Shown piece after piece: positions 21,460-30,700 of a DNA stretch of 43,722 bases. A program made the translations under genes and the position numbers. Where the stretch lies: NCBI GenBank assembly GCA_937901905.1, contig CALDIF010000027.1, positions 1-43,722 of the forward strand. The letters run 5' to 3'. The notes under the pieces are model-generated. The model did not search any database. It saw nothing but the letters and a program-made list of their open reading frames with translations, and was not told the origin of the DNA. The DNA comes from an uncultured Porphyromonadaceae bacterium. Its GTDB lineage: Bacteria; Bacteroidota; Bacteroidia; Bacteroidales; Muribaculaceae. Positions within the stretch are counted from its first letter, which is position 1; each line of letters opens with the position of its first letter.

Positions 21460-24400
21460 TTAAAATGCGGCGACCGCCCTCACGCTGCCGTTGCCCTGCT
21501 TGCCGACGATGGTGTAGAGGCCGCCATTGGAGAAGTAGATGTACCATGCGTAGGTGGCGGAGGCCTCCGTGCTTGACCAGTGGTAGCCTGTGCCGAATTG
21601 TCCAGCCACGTTGTTGGCTACGGCGTTGGCGAATATGGCGTTTGCTGCGCCCTGTGTGTAGCCCTGCGAGTGATACCAATACAGGCGAGCCAGCTCTCCT
21701 GCAGCAGGCAAATACCAATTGTGCGCCTTGAACTTGTCCGCCAGCGTTTCGTCAGCTCGCACGCTCGGCTCGTATGCGTAGCAGAGCGATGCAGGTGGGT
21801 AGTAGTACTGCTGGTAGTTTGTTCCTTGGCTGTTCATGATGTCGGTTATCTTGTTTCGCAGGTCTGTCAGCTCTGTGGTTGTTCCGTTGGCGGCTGGCGG
21901 CACGAGGTTGACACCGCTGTCGGTGAGGATGCGGTTTCGGTGCTTAATAATGAGTAGCGTCTTGTATTTGCCCACGGGCATGACCGTGCCAGCTGGATAG
22001 CCCATGAGGGCTTCCTCGAGTGTCACCAGATGGATGTCATCGATTGCGCTGCCCTCGGGGAGGTCTGCCTTGAAGTCCGTGTTGTCGCTGTTGCGGTAGT
22101 TCGCCGTGGTGGCGTAGCTGATTCCATCCGTGGCGATGTCACGGATGGGCGTGTTGTACACGTTATAGTTCGGGCTGTCTGTGAGCTGGATTCCCGAGAG
22201 GCTGTTGCTCGTTAAGCCCCAGTGTCTTGTTTCGGAGAATGTTCTCGGGGCGACCATCCTTCGGTCGGTTGGGTCGTTGGGGTTGATGTAGAAGCATATG
22301 CCTACCACGGTCTTCGTGTCATCGTGTATGTCGGAGTAGCTGCCGTCTGCGTAGACGTAGTCGCCCACGTGTGCCGAGCGGTCGTAGAAGCCGATGGTGA
22401 AGGTGTCGGTCAGCTCTGTGTCATCGTCCAGCGTCACCGTACAGGTCACCACGGCTGTTGGTGCGAGGGCTTCCGTGCCTATTGCGTTGACATGAAGCAC
22501 GCCTGTGGTGGCGTTGATGGTGGCGTAGCTGTTGGTGGTTATCGACCATACGATGCTCTTGAAGTTGTTGCCGTAGACGACATCGGGAGCCACCTTCATT
22601 TGGTAGTCTTGTCCTATCCACTCGCTTCCCATATAGCTCAATCCCTTCACGTTGATGTACTCGATGCTTCTCGGGCTGTAGATGATGTGGAGCGGATTGC
22701 TTGCGCTGTCAATGTTGCCCCATGCCTCATAAAAGAGCCGCTTGGCTTCGAAGGTCACCCTGTTCGAGCCTTGGATGGTGATTGTTCCTCGGAGTGTGCA
22801 TTTGCCCTGCTTTGCCAGCGTGGCGAGGTATTCCACGAGGGCTGTGGTGTTCAGCTCCCATGAGATGTTGTCCACGTTGACCTGTTGCAGCTGGCTGTTG
22901 CCGATGCTGTAAACGCTGGACACAAGGCTCAGGCTGTCCACGATGGGTGAGTTGAGGATGGTTATCGATGTGACGTTCTGCACCGATTGGATGTTGAAGC
23001 TGGTGAGGCTGGTGAGGTTCACAAGGTTGACGGTGCGCAGGTTCGCTCCCAGCTCTATTGTGCGTAGCGTGTCCGTCTGCGGCAGCGTGACGCTTGTTAC
23101 GCCGCTTCCCCAAAGGTATAGCTCTCGCAGCTGGGTTTGGTTGCTCAGGTCGAGGGCAAAGATGCCGTTTTGCCCTGTGGCTGTTCCGAAGCCCACGCAG
23201 TGGGTGAGGTCGAGGCTCTCGAGTGCCACGCAGTTGCGCAGGTCGAGGCTCTTAAGCTGGGTGTTAGTGTAAAGGTATGCGCCGCCTGTGCCGAGGGTGT
23301 CCTTGTCGGAGTGCGAGCCGATACGCAGTGAGCGGAGGCGCACGGCGTAGGTGAGGTCGATTGAGCCGAGGTCGCCGAAGCGGTAGAGGTCGCCGATGTC
23401 TGTAAGCAGGTGGCTGTTGAAAATGTAGACGATTGTGTCGTTCTGCTTGCTCTTGAATTCGTTCTTCACGAGCACGCCTGCCTCGGTGTCGATGCAGCGG
23501 TATCGCTTGGTGTTATTGTAGTCCCTCGTTCCGAAGCCCACGCTCACGTATAGCTGGGTGTAGGGCTTGATGGTGAGGTCGCTTCCGTTGCCGAAGGCTC
23601 GGAAGGACAGAATGTTGTTGTCGGCGTTGGCGTGGTATTTGCTCATGCGGTAGGCAAAGGCGTAGTACAGCCAATATCGCCGCTGGTTCTTCTTGTCGCC
23701 GAGTGCGCTCTCAATCCATCGGCTGTAGGGCGTGCCTCCGTGGTACTGCCTCATGCCGAAGTTGTAGAGTGCCTCGCACCATTGGTTTTGGTGGTTCTCG
23801 AACTTGGTGATTGCTTGTTCGTAGCTGAAGCCTGTTGTCGCGGCGTTGCTGTAGAGGGTAACGTACATCTGCTGGAGGCGGCTGGCGAAGCCGTCCCTGA
23901 TGTTAATCCAAATAGCCGAGTTCTGTCCGTTCATCACGTTGGCTACGTTGTCGCCCTCGGGCTGGGTTTCTTGGTTGTAGACGAATTCGTTGTTAACGAT
24001 GTAGTCCTTGTCTTCGAGGTAGGAAGGGAATTTGAGCCGTCCCTCGTTGTCGATTGCTACGCCTGAGTCGCAGTCACGTGCCATGCAGCCCCAATGCGTG
24101 CCATCCATCGTGTAAAGGTTGAGGTTCTTGCTCCCGCTGTCAATCATCCAGAATTGTTCACGCCACAGGTAATACATGCACCACTGGTCAACAATGATGT
24201 AATCCTCGCATTCGGTCACGAATTTTGCGAGGCGGTAGTCTGCGTTGTCGTAGGTGTGGGTGTTGCCGTATACGTCCGTGTATGGTGTGGAAAGGATGCG
24301 CCCGGTGGCGAGTAGCTGGTTGGTGCTCACCAGCCAATTGTGGAGGCGCAGCAGGTCTGCGCACTCATTATTGGCGACCGCTATCTCTCCGCCGTTGCTG

Positions 24401-27087
24401 GCTTGACCGAAGTCGTTGTCCTCATTGCTCGGACTGTCCTTCGGGTAGCGTGCTTCGTAGTAGGTGAAGATGCCGTCCGTCATGCCGCCTCGCCCATCGT
24501 TGAGCGAGCCGTCCCATTGGTGTTCGCTCAGGGCGAAGTCAAAGAAGATATTGTTGTCCCGGATCTCCCAGCATTGAGCCCGGGCATTCTCCCATGTGTA
24601 TGCGCCGACAAAGCCCAGCACCTTCTCGTCACCCTTGGCGTTGATGAAGTTGAACATGCCGATGGGCGTGTAGGCGTTGTTGTAATATTGGAAGATAAAA
24701 ATCGGGAAGCCCATGAGGCTCTGCCTGTAGGTGTCCGCTCCGAGGTTGCGCTGCGCCAGCGTGAGGCAGTTCGGGAAAGTGTTCCGCAGTCCTTGCCCCA
24801 TTTGTGTGTAAAGTTCCGAGAGGATGACGTTGTTCGCCATCTCGCTCGAGGCGTAGTCCTTCTTGTAGGTGAATTTTGTGCCTGTCGGTGAACCCACGTA
24901 GAGGACGATGCCCGGGACGCTCAGCTCGTTCACGGTGGGGTTCTTCAATTTCTCATCGAGGTTGCGGTAGGGCATCGGGTAGTTCATGGAGCTTGTGCCC
25001 TGGTTCTTCAGCTCATCGCTTGTGGAGGTGAAGCTCGGCAGCGGCATGGAGGCATCATTCTCGTTGTTCGGGTTGATGAATGTGGTGCGCTCGACCGCCA
25101 CGGCGGTTTTGCTGTTGGGTAGGTTCTCCATCTGCAGCAGTAAGATGGGCAGGTCGGGGCGTGCCGTCACCAGCTTGCTGTAGCTCACGTTCATATTACT
25201 GTCGAAGATGTCATTTCGCTTTGCGATGGCTATCTTGTCGGCGACCACCGGGGTGTCGTAGGCTCGGTTGTTCTGTAGCCCCTCGGGGTTCAAAGCTGCA
25301 CGGTACGCTCTCACGCAGTAGATGTCAACATCGCAGTAGTCGCTTCCTATTTCGATGTTCTGTGGTGTCGCTTGCATAAAGTTGGTGGAGGTGGTGATGA
25401 GCTTCATCTGCTGGTACACGCCGTCCACGTATACGAGCATGAGGGCTTCGTCCGAGGTTTGCGTGTTGCCGTTGCTGTCCGTCCATTCGCAAGTGGTGAA
25501 GTTGCCCTCGATGACAAGGTCGATGCGCACATGGGTGTCTTCCTTGTAGTCAGCCGCCAGCGATTCGTTGTTGCTGGCAAAGGTCATGCTGTTCGCTTTG
25601 AATTCAAAGCCCACGCCTCCGTTAATGCATCGCACCACGCTGGCATCTCGCTTGACGCAGTTTCGGGTTGCGAACTCGATGCTGAAGGTTAAGCCTCGGT
25701 GTGTGCCGGGCACATCCACGCCGTTGCCCATCGCAGGGTTGGTGGCAAAGGGCTGGTATGGGATGGTGATGCGCTTGCCTCGCTTCACGTGCATGGCGAT
25801 GTTGCCGTCTTTGTCCGGGAGCCAGCCGCTGCCCACGCCGGTGAAGTCGATTTGCGACAAGTCCACCGCCACGCCGTTGTTCGACCAGACGTTGTAGTTT
25901 TGGTCGCTGTTGCTCCGTCCTGCGCTGCTGAGTGCGAAGTCGTAGCCGCTGATTTCGCTCAATGTCACCTCGGCTGCATTGATGGTGATTGCGATGTCCC
26001 TTGTTTCGCCATTGCAGGTAATGCGCACCTTCCTGTCACCAATCAGCCCGGTGTCGTGGAGCGAGATGCCGAGCTCCTGCATCCCTGATTCGCCGTCTGT
26101 GATGGCGATGGTTTGGGTGGTGCTTTGGAGTACAGCGTCCCTGTCGCCGAGGATTGAGACGGTTGCCTCCTTGCTGCCGATGAAGCCAGGCACGTAGACC
26201 CAATAATTCACGGCGAGGACGTTGTAGAGCGTGGTAGTTGTGCCGGCGAGCAGCGTTGTTCCTATCGAGGTGGCGGCACTGCCTTCCACGGCGTAGATGA
26301 ATTCGCTATGGTAGCTCTCGGTGCGGATCTCGCTGTCATCTTCGTATTCGGCATAAACCTCGAGGCTGTGCGCTCCGTCACTCTTGCCTCGGGTGATTGT
26401 GTACTCGCTGGTGGAGCCGGGGCTTTGGCTGCCCACCATGCCGCCCTCTCCATCTATCAAAATGAAGATGTTTGCCCTGTTGCCGAGCAGTGTTACTGCG
26501 AGTGTCCATTCGCCTGTCTGTATCTCGGTTGGGTTAAAGGTGTTCAGCCTGATGGCGAGGCTTATTGTGTTCACCTCATAGGCGAGGCTCTCGTAGATGT
26601 TGCTGTGACCATCGTCCACGATGACCTTGATGAGGTTTGTGCCTTGGCTCAGGTGGCTGGCGAAGTCGAAGCCAATCGCCTGCCCATCGTAGCCGGTGAG
26701 CGTGCCAACCACCATGCTGCCTACGTAGAATTTGAGCGTGCAGGCGGTGGATACGGGTGTCTGTGTGTCGCCGTCCACGTATTTCTCGCTTATGCCCACT
26801 CGCATGATTAGCGAGGAGCCGAGGGCGATGCGGTAGGGGGCGGTCTTCCCCACGAGCTGGGTGGTGACGCTCAGGACGTAGTTGGTTTCCGTCATGACCA
26901 CATTCACGTTGCCACTCTCGTCCGGGTGGAAAACGGACGAGCCGTTGATGCTCACTCCGTGCACCGCTCCTTGGTTTTCTTTCACGGCATGGACGAGGCG
27001 GTTGAATTCTTCGGCTGATATTCGCCCAGCAGCCGATTTGCCTTCGTTCTCAATCTTGCCGATTAAATCATCGATGTTTGTTGCCAT
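21460..27087 (-). CDS. Large tail receptor-binding protein with DGR-type variable lectin domain
   Basis: The 1875-residue protein is a mosaic adhesin of the tail tip. Residues 1-60 are a short helical/beta anchor. About 70-390 look like repeated Ig-like beta-sandwiches. About 400-620 contain a LamG/concanavalin-like segment (LTFSIEFATRNC). About 620-1190 form a long Trp/Tyr-rich region also seen in Bacteroides phage tail proteins. About 1260-1420 have leucine-rich-repeat-like strands (LDLRNCVALESLDL). A Big2-like domain follows at about 1500-1600 (ATINATTGVLHVN). The C-terminus (about 1765-1875) is an FGE/C-type-lectin-like domain: NWYLPAAGELARLYWY, GYHWSSTEAS, and the final SVRAVAAF typical of DGR target proteins. 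It probably binds the cell surface. It is read late, between a small tail protein and the lysis genes. Confidence 0.88.
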   Translation of the reverse strand: MATNIDDLIGKIENEGKSAAGRISAEEFNRLVHAVKENQGAVHGVSINGSSVFHPDESGNVNVVMTETNYVLSVTTQLVGKTAPYRIALGSSLIMRVGISEKYVDGDTQTPVSTACTLKFYVGSMVVGTLTGYDGQAIGFDFASHLSQGTNLIKVIVDDGHSNIYESLAYEVNTISLAIRLNTFNPTEIQTGEWTLAVTLLGNRANIFILIDGEGGMVGSQSPGSTSEYTITRGKSDGAHSLEVYAEYEDDSEIRTESYHSEFIYAVEGSAATSIGTTLLAGTTTTLYNVLAVNYWVYVPGFIGSKEATVSILGDRDAVLQSTTQTIAITDGESGMQELGISLHDTGLIGDRKVRITCNGETRDIAITINAAEVTLSEISGYDFALSSAGRSNSDQNYNVWSNNGVAVDLSQIDFTGVGSGWLPDKDGNIAMHVKRGKRITIPYQPFATNPAMGNGVDVPGTHRGLTFSIEFATRNCVKRDASVVRCINGGVGFEFKANSMTFASNNESLAADYKEDTHVRIDLVIEGNFTTCEWTDSNGNTQTSDEALMLVYVDGVYQQMKLITTSTNFMQATPQNIEIGSDYCDVDIYCVRAYRAALNPEGLQNNRAYDTPVVADKIAIAKRNDIFDSNMNVSYSKLVTARPDLPILLLQMENLPNSKTAVAVERTTFINPNNENDASMPLPSFTSTSDELKNQGTSSMNYPMPYRNLDEKLKNPTVNELSVPGIVLYVGSPTGTKFTYKKDYASSEMANNVILSELYTQMGQGLRNTFPNCLTLAQRNLGADTYRQSLMGFPIFIFQYYNNAYTPIGMFNFINAKGDEKVLGFVGAYTWENARAQCWEIRDNNIFFDFALSEHQWDGSLNDGRGGMTDGIFTYYEARYPKDSPSNEDNDFGQASNGGEIAVANNECADLLRLHNWLVSTNQLLATGRILSTPYTDVYGNTHTYDNADYRLAKFVTECEDYIIVDQWCMYYLWREQFWMIDSGSKNLNLYTMDGTHWGCMARDCDSGVAIDNEGRLKFPSYLEDKDYIVNNEFVYNQETQPEGDNVANVMNGQNSAIWINIRDGFASRLQQMYVTLYSNAATTGFSYEQAITKFENHQNQWCEALYNFGMRQYHGGTPYSRWIESALGDKKNQRRYWLYYAFAYRMSKYHANADNNILSFRAFGNGSDLTIKPYTQLYVSVGFGTRDYNNTKRYRCIDTEAGVLVKNEFKSKQNDTIVYIFNSHLLTDIGDLYRFGDLGSIDLTYAVRLRSLRIGSHSDKDTLGTGGAYLYTNTQLKSLDLRNCVALESLDLTHCVGFGTATGQNGIFALDLSNQTQLRELYLWGSGVTSVTLPQTDTLRTIELGANLRTVNLVNLTSLTSFNIQSVQNVTSITILNSPIVDSLSLVSSVYSIGNSQLQQVNVDNISWELNTTALVEYLATLAKQGKCTLRGTITIQGSNRVTFEAKRLFYEAWGNIDSASNPLHIIYSPRSIEYINVKGLSYMGSEWIGQDYQMKVAPDVVYGNNFKSIVWSITTNSYATINATTGVLHVNAIGTEALAPTAVVTCTVTLDDDTELTDTFTIGFYDRSAHVGDYVYADGSYSDIHDDTKTVVGICFYINPNDPTDRRMVAPRTFSETRHWGLTSNSLSGIQLTDSPNYNVYNTPIRDIATDGISYATTANYRNSDNTDFKADLPEGSAIDDIHLVTLEEALMGYPAGTVMPVGKYKTLLIIKHRNRILTDSGVNLVPPAANGTTTELTDLRNKITDIMNSQGTNYQQYYYPPASLCYAYEPSVRADETLADKFKAHNWYLPAAGELARLYWYHSQGYTQGAANAIFANAVANNVAGQFGTGYHWSSTEASATYAWYIYFSNGGLYTIVGKQGNGSVRAVAAF
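21484..21564 (-). other. Candidate DGR variable region (codons 1842-1868)
   Basis: In the last 34 codons, every residue at a position expected to vary is encoded by NNC: GCC TCC GCC ACC TAC, then TAC ATC TAC, TCC, GGC, TAC ACC ATC GTC GGC, and GGC AAC GGC AGC. All can arise from AAC by adenine mutagenesis. The conserved positions between them (TGG, GCA, AAT, AAG, GTG, AGG, GCG) do not follow the rule. This is the footprint of template-AAC diversification. No template repeat is seen in the window. Confidence 0.6.
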
Positions 27088-27101
27088 GTGTTGTTATCTT
27101 G

Positions 27102-27467
27102 TTAAAGGATTATTGGAAATGCGTAAGCGAAGCCTTTCACCAGCGGTTCTCCTTGAATGCTGGCTATCGTGAAATCCCCGGCGTTCACCGAGGTCATCAC
27201 GCCATTGTCGATGCAGATGTAAATGACCCGGGTGTCCCGAACTTCGAGCGACATGTATTGCTCGGTAGTCATCACCTTGATATTGCTGTCGTTGGTCACC
27301 TGCTCCTCGATAATCGCCCGGACGTGGTTGTCGGTGCCGTTCAGCACCTCGATGATTTCGTTCACCTTCTCGGGTACTTTGTTGAATTCCACCGCCGTCA
27401 GCGTGTTGCCTGTCTGCTTGCTCGGGATGTACAGGGGTTGAATGTTTATGTCTTGTGTCGTTGCCAT
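27102..27467 (-). CDS. Small phage tail protein, 121 aa
   Basis: I do not recognise a named family. The protein starts with a short extended segment (INIQPLYIPSKQTGN), then a helix (LTAVEFNKVPEKVNEIIEVLN). A hydrophobic beta segment (TRVIYICIDNGVMTSVNAGDF) follows. The central TTEQYMSLE/VRDTRVIYICID pattern looks like a small fibre or tip accessory module repeated in Bacteroides phage tails. It lies 14 bases upstream of the large adhesin and 9 bases downstream of a 76-residue gene, so it is probably part of the tail tip. Confidence 0.7.
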   Translation of the reverse strand: MATTQDINIQPLYIPSKQTGNTLTAVEFNKVPEKVNEIIEVLNGTDNHVRAIIEEQVTNDSNIKVMTTEQYMSLEVRDTRVIYICIDNGVMTSVNAGDFTIASIQGEPLVKGFAYAFPIIL

Positions 27468-27476
27468 GCCTCTTGT

Positions 27477-27707
27477 TTATGCGAGTTTGAATGGGAATGT
27501 ATAGGTGAAGTTCTGATTTTCGGTCGCCGTATTCCCTCCTGTGTGGGTGAGGGCGTGGGCGATCACATCGGCGCAGTACTTCTGAAAGTCTGCACGCTCA
27601 TGCAGCAGGTCACCTCCGATGGCTTTCACCGAGGCTTGCCGGTATCGTCCCTGTGCATCGACTTGGGATCGTGTCACCTTGAATGTTATGTGTTTCGGAC
27701 TGCTCAT
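27477..27707 (-). CDS. Small phage tail-region protein, 76 aa
   Basis: I do not recognise it. The protein is basic at the N-terminus (HITFKVTRSQVD), with a helix in the middle (LLHERADFQKYCADVIAHAL) and a Thr/Asn-rich end finishing in a strand (NFTYTFPFKLA). It begins 1 base after the stop of the tail-tip gene and ends 9 bases before the next gene. It is therefore translated as part of the tail module, and a role in the tail tip is inferred from position only. Confidence 0.65.
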   Translation of the reverse strand: MSSPKHITFKVTRSQVDAQGRYRQASVKAIGGDLLHERADFQKYCADVIAHALTHTGGNTATENQNFTYTFPFKLA

Positions 27708-27708
27708 C

Positions 27709-30700
27709 TCAATGCTCGGGGTTTGGCAAAACTTGCCACACTTCCACCCGTGTGGATCGCACGCCGTTGTTGAACATCATAAATTCTTGGTAGTAGATCG
27801 GATATTGCAGCAGCTCTTGGTTGTCCTCGAGTGTGAAGTCAAATGCCGAAAAATCGGTTATACCGAATTGAGCCGTTAGGTCGTTCTGCAGGTCTGTGAT
27901 GCTGCCATACTTTGCGATGCTCCGTATCACTCTGGTTCTTGCATCTTGCGCCTGGTAGAGTCCTGTCGCCTTGTTAATGAGGGAGCCATTATCAATCACG
28001 CCGGCGTTTGTTCCGTTGTTAAACCACAGCCCATTTGCTTCCTCGGCTAGAGCTGCCGTCATGTCGCCATCGCCGAAGATGTTGCCGTTGATGCGCTTTG
28101 CGTAGTAGAGGTAGATTGTGGTTGCCGTACCTGCGCTTGAGCTGTGCACCACATCGTTTGGGTTCGCACTCAGGAAGATGAAGGTTTGCGGTTCAAATCT
28201 CGCCCCTTGTAGCTGGTTCCAGCTCATGCCGTTCACGCCGAGGTCGTAAATCACGCCTCCGCTCTCGTTCAAAAATTGCAGGATGGAGTAGCCATTCTCG
28301 TCCACGCCGATGCGGATGTTCACATTGCCGTATTCGTTGACCACCTCCATGAGGCTGCCGCCGATTTTCACGCTTGCCTTGTTCTCGCTGTTGACGCTGG
28401 TGTCGGGTCTTGTTTCGAGCCGTTTGACCACGAGGTCATCGCTTACCTCAGTGGTGGCTGCATTGAGCGAGATTTTGTTGGCCTGTCCATTGATGGCGAT
28501 GCCCACCTCTTGCAAGCCGTTGGTGATTGCGAGGGTGATGCTGTCGTTGGTTTGCTCTATCTTGCTCGAGAAGTATTGCTGAACCGGCCGCCAATGCGCT
28601 ATGCTGAATGCCACGCCTGTCGCCTTGGCGGTGACGCACCGCAGGATGTCATTGTTGTAGAGTGGGTTCTGATAGTCGTGCGTTGCGCCGCTGGCATCGC
28701 CGAATGTGCCCGAGCCGTCCTGTGCCGTTGCAGGGAAGATGGCGTTTACCCAAAGGTCGCCCTCATCGTAGGCTTGGTCTGTTCTTGGGCGAGCGACAAA
28801 GACTCGGCGTTTGCCGTCAGCGGTGTCCTGTGCCGCATTGGCTCGCTGGAGAGCCTCGAGCACATCCCTGTCGGTGAGCAGCACCCATTCGTAGCCACTC
28901 TGTGTTTCCTCCCACGAGTAAGCCAGCCCTGCGCCTCGGTGGTAGTAGATGTCTTTGAGGTGCTCCTGCTTCTCATCGGCGGTGAGCCATTCGCTCGCCG
29001 GCTCATTGCTCACCGTTGGGGCGACATCGCCGAACCACAGCTCTATCTGTGTGTCGTTCTGCGAACGTATGGAGTCCATTTCGTCTTTGAGGCTGTCGAG
29101 CAAGTCGCCAAGGCGGACGCTGTCGCCGCTGGTGTCGGTGACGGTTATCCAGCTGCCCTCGGGCGAAATCTGCACCACCGGCGTGGGTAGGCTGTAGGTG
29201 TTGATGCCTCGGTAGAGCCTGTAAAATGGGGAGTCGTTTCCGGCTCCGGCTTGGATGATGGCGTTTTGCCGGGTAGTGTCGGTGGTATTGCCCAGCGTCA
29301 CGATTCGGTCACCTACCAGCGGTTCATCGCTTCCGGTGAGGCAGTCTGTTTTGCTCAGGTCGATGTAGTATTTGCCTCGGGTGGAGTCGTAGCCTGTCGC
29401 CGTCACCTTGCGCCATAGGAAGTGGTTGCCGATGTGGTAGGCGTTGTTCACGAGGTTGAATGTTTCGCAATAGGCGAGGTCGTTCACTGCAAACATGTTG
29501 GCGATGGCATTTCCATCGCTGTCTTCCTTGTTGAAAAAACAGCGGTAGTAGGTGCTTGTAACCTCTCGCTCGCTGATTGTCATAGCCGCCGGTGTCTGCA
29601 TGAGCCTGCCTCCGATGTGGCTGGTCTTCATGATTTCCACTTCCTCGGCGGTGAGCTTTTTGCGCACCCTGAAGAAGTCGCTCTCGACCACCCAATTGCC
29701 CGAAGCGTCACGGTAGAAAGCTGCGCCGGTGCTCCCTCGGCTGAATGTGCCGGCTTCAATGCCTTTGTTGAAGACAATCTTTTCGCTGGCGGTGTCGGCT
29801 TTGGACGAGTGTAAAAACTCCCTGTCGGCTCGCTTTGCGCTATATGCGTTGTTGTCGGTCGCTTCGGTGGTGTCGTATTGCCTGATGAGCGTGATTGTGC
29901 TGCCTCCACCGCTGCCTGTGGCGATGTAGGTATTGCTGCCGTAGGTGATTGTTTTCACCTCGCCCTGCAAGTTACCGATGGTGCTGTATCTTGCGCTGTA
30001 GCCCACCTCGTAGCTGCAGTTGTAGATGTCGGTGAGCTTCTTGGTGAATGCCCGGACACGGCTCGGGCGTTGTTCCTCGCCGAAATATACGGAGTTCTTC
30101 AGGTTCACCGCTTGCCCGATGTCGAGGTCTACCACATCGGCGTTGCTGAAGATGAGGTCGCCGTATTCGTCTTGTGTATAGCCCGAGCACCGCACGGGGT
30201 CGGTATTGCAGGTGTAGGTGTCATCATCTTTTACCATTTCGGCGATTTTCACTCTCGCTGCCTCGAGCAGTTCTTGCTCCGCAGCCGGTACGTAGTTGTC
30301 GCTCACGTAGCTGGTGTCAAAGCCGTAGAGGATGTAGGGGTCGTCCACCAGTGGCTTCAGCGTGTCGTTAGGCAGTGGCACGCCGTAGTCTTCATTGCGA
30401 ATGATTTCAAAGCACGGGTTTGCGTTGTCGTCCTGTCCGGCGGCGATGAAGTTCACGGCGAAGTCGAGCCCTGCGAGGCGGCTTCCGGCTTGGAAGACGA
30501 TGCGCAGTTCCTCATCGGGGAGGCGGTAGTCCTCGCTGAAGGCGAAGCCGTCATCCTCAATGCGGTAGGCATTCCATTGCTCTCGGGTGGTAGAGCCGTC
30601 TTCATTCTCGATTTCGTCAGTGTATTGCTTGGTGGTGACGGCGGTTATCTGTCGCACTTGCCTCGGGTAGATGTCCTCAAAAAGGGCGACCGCCTCCACC

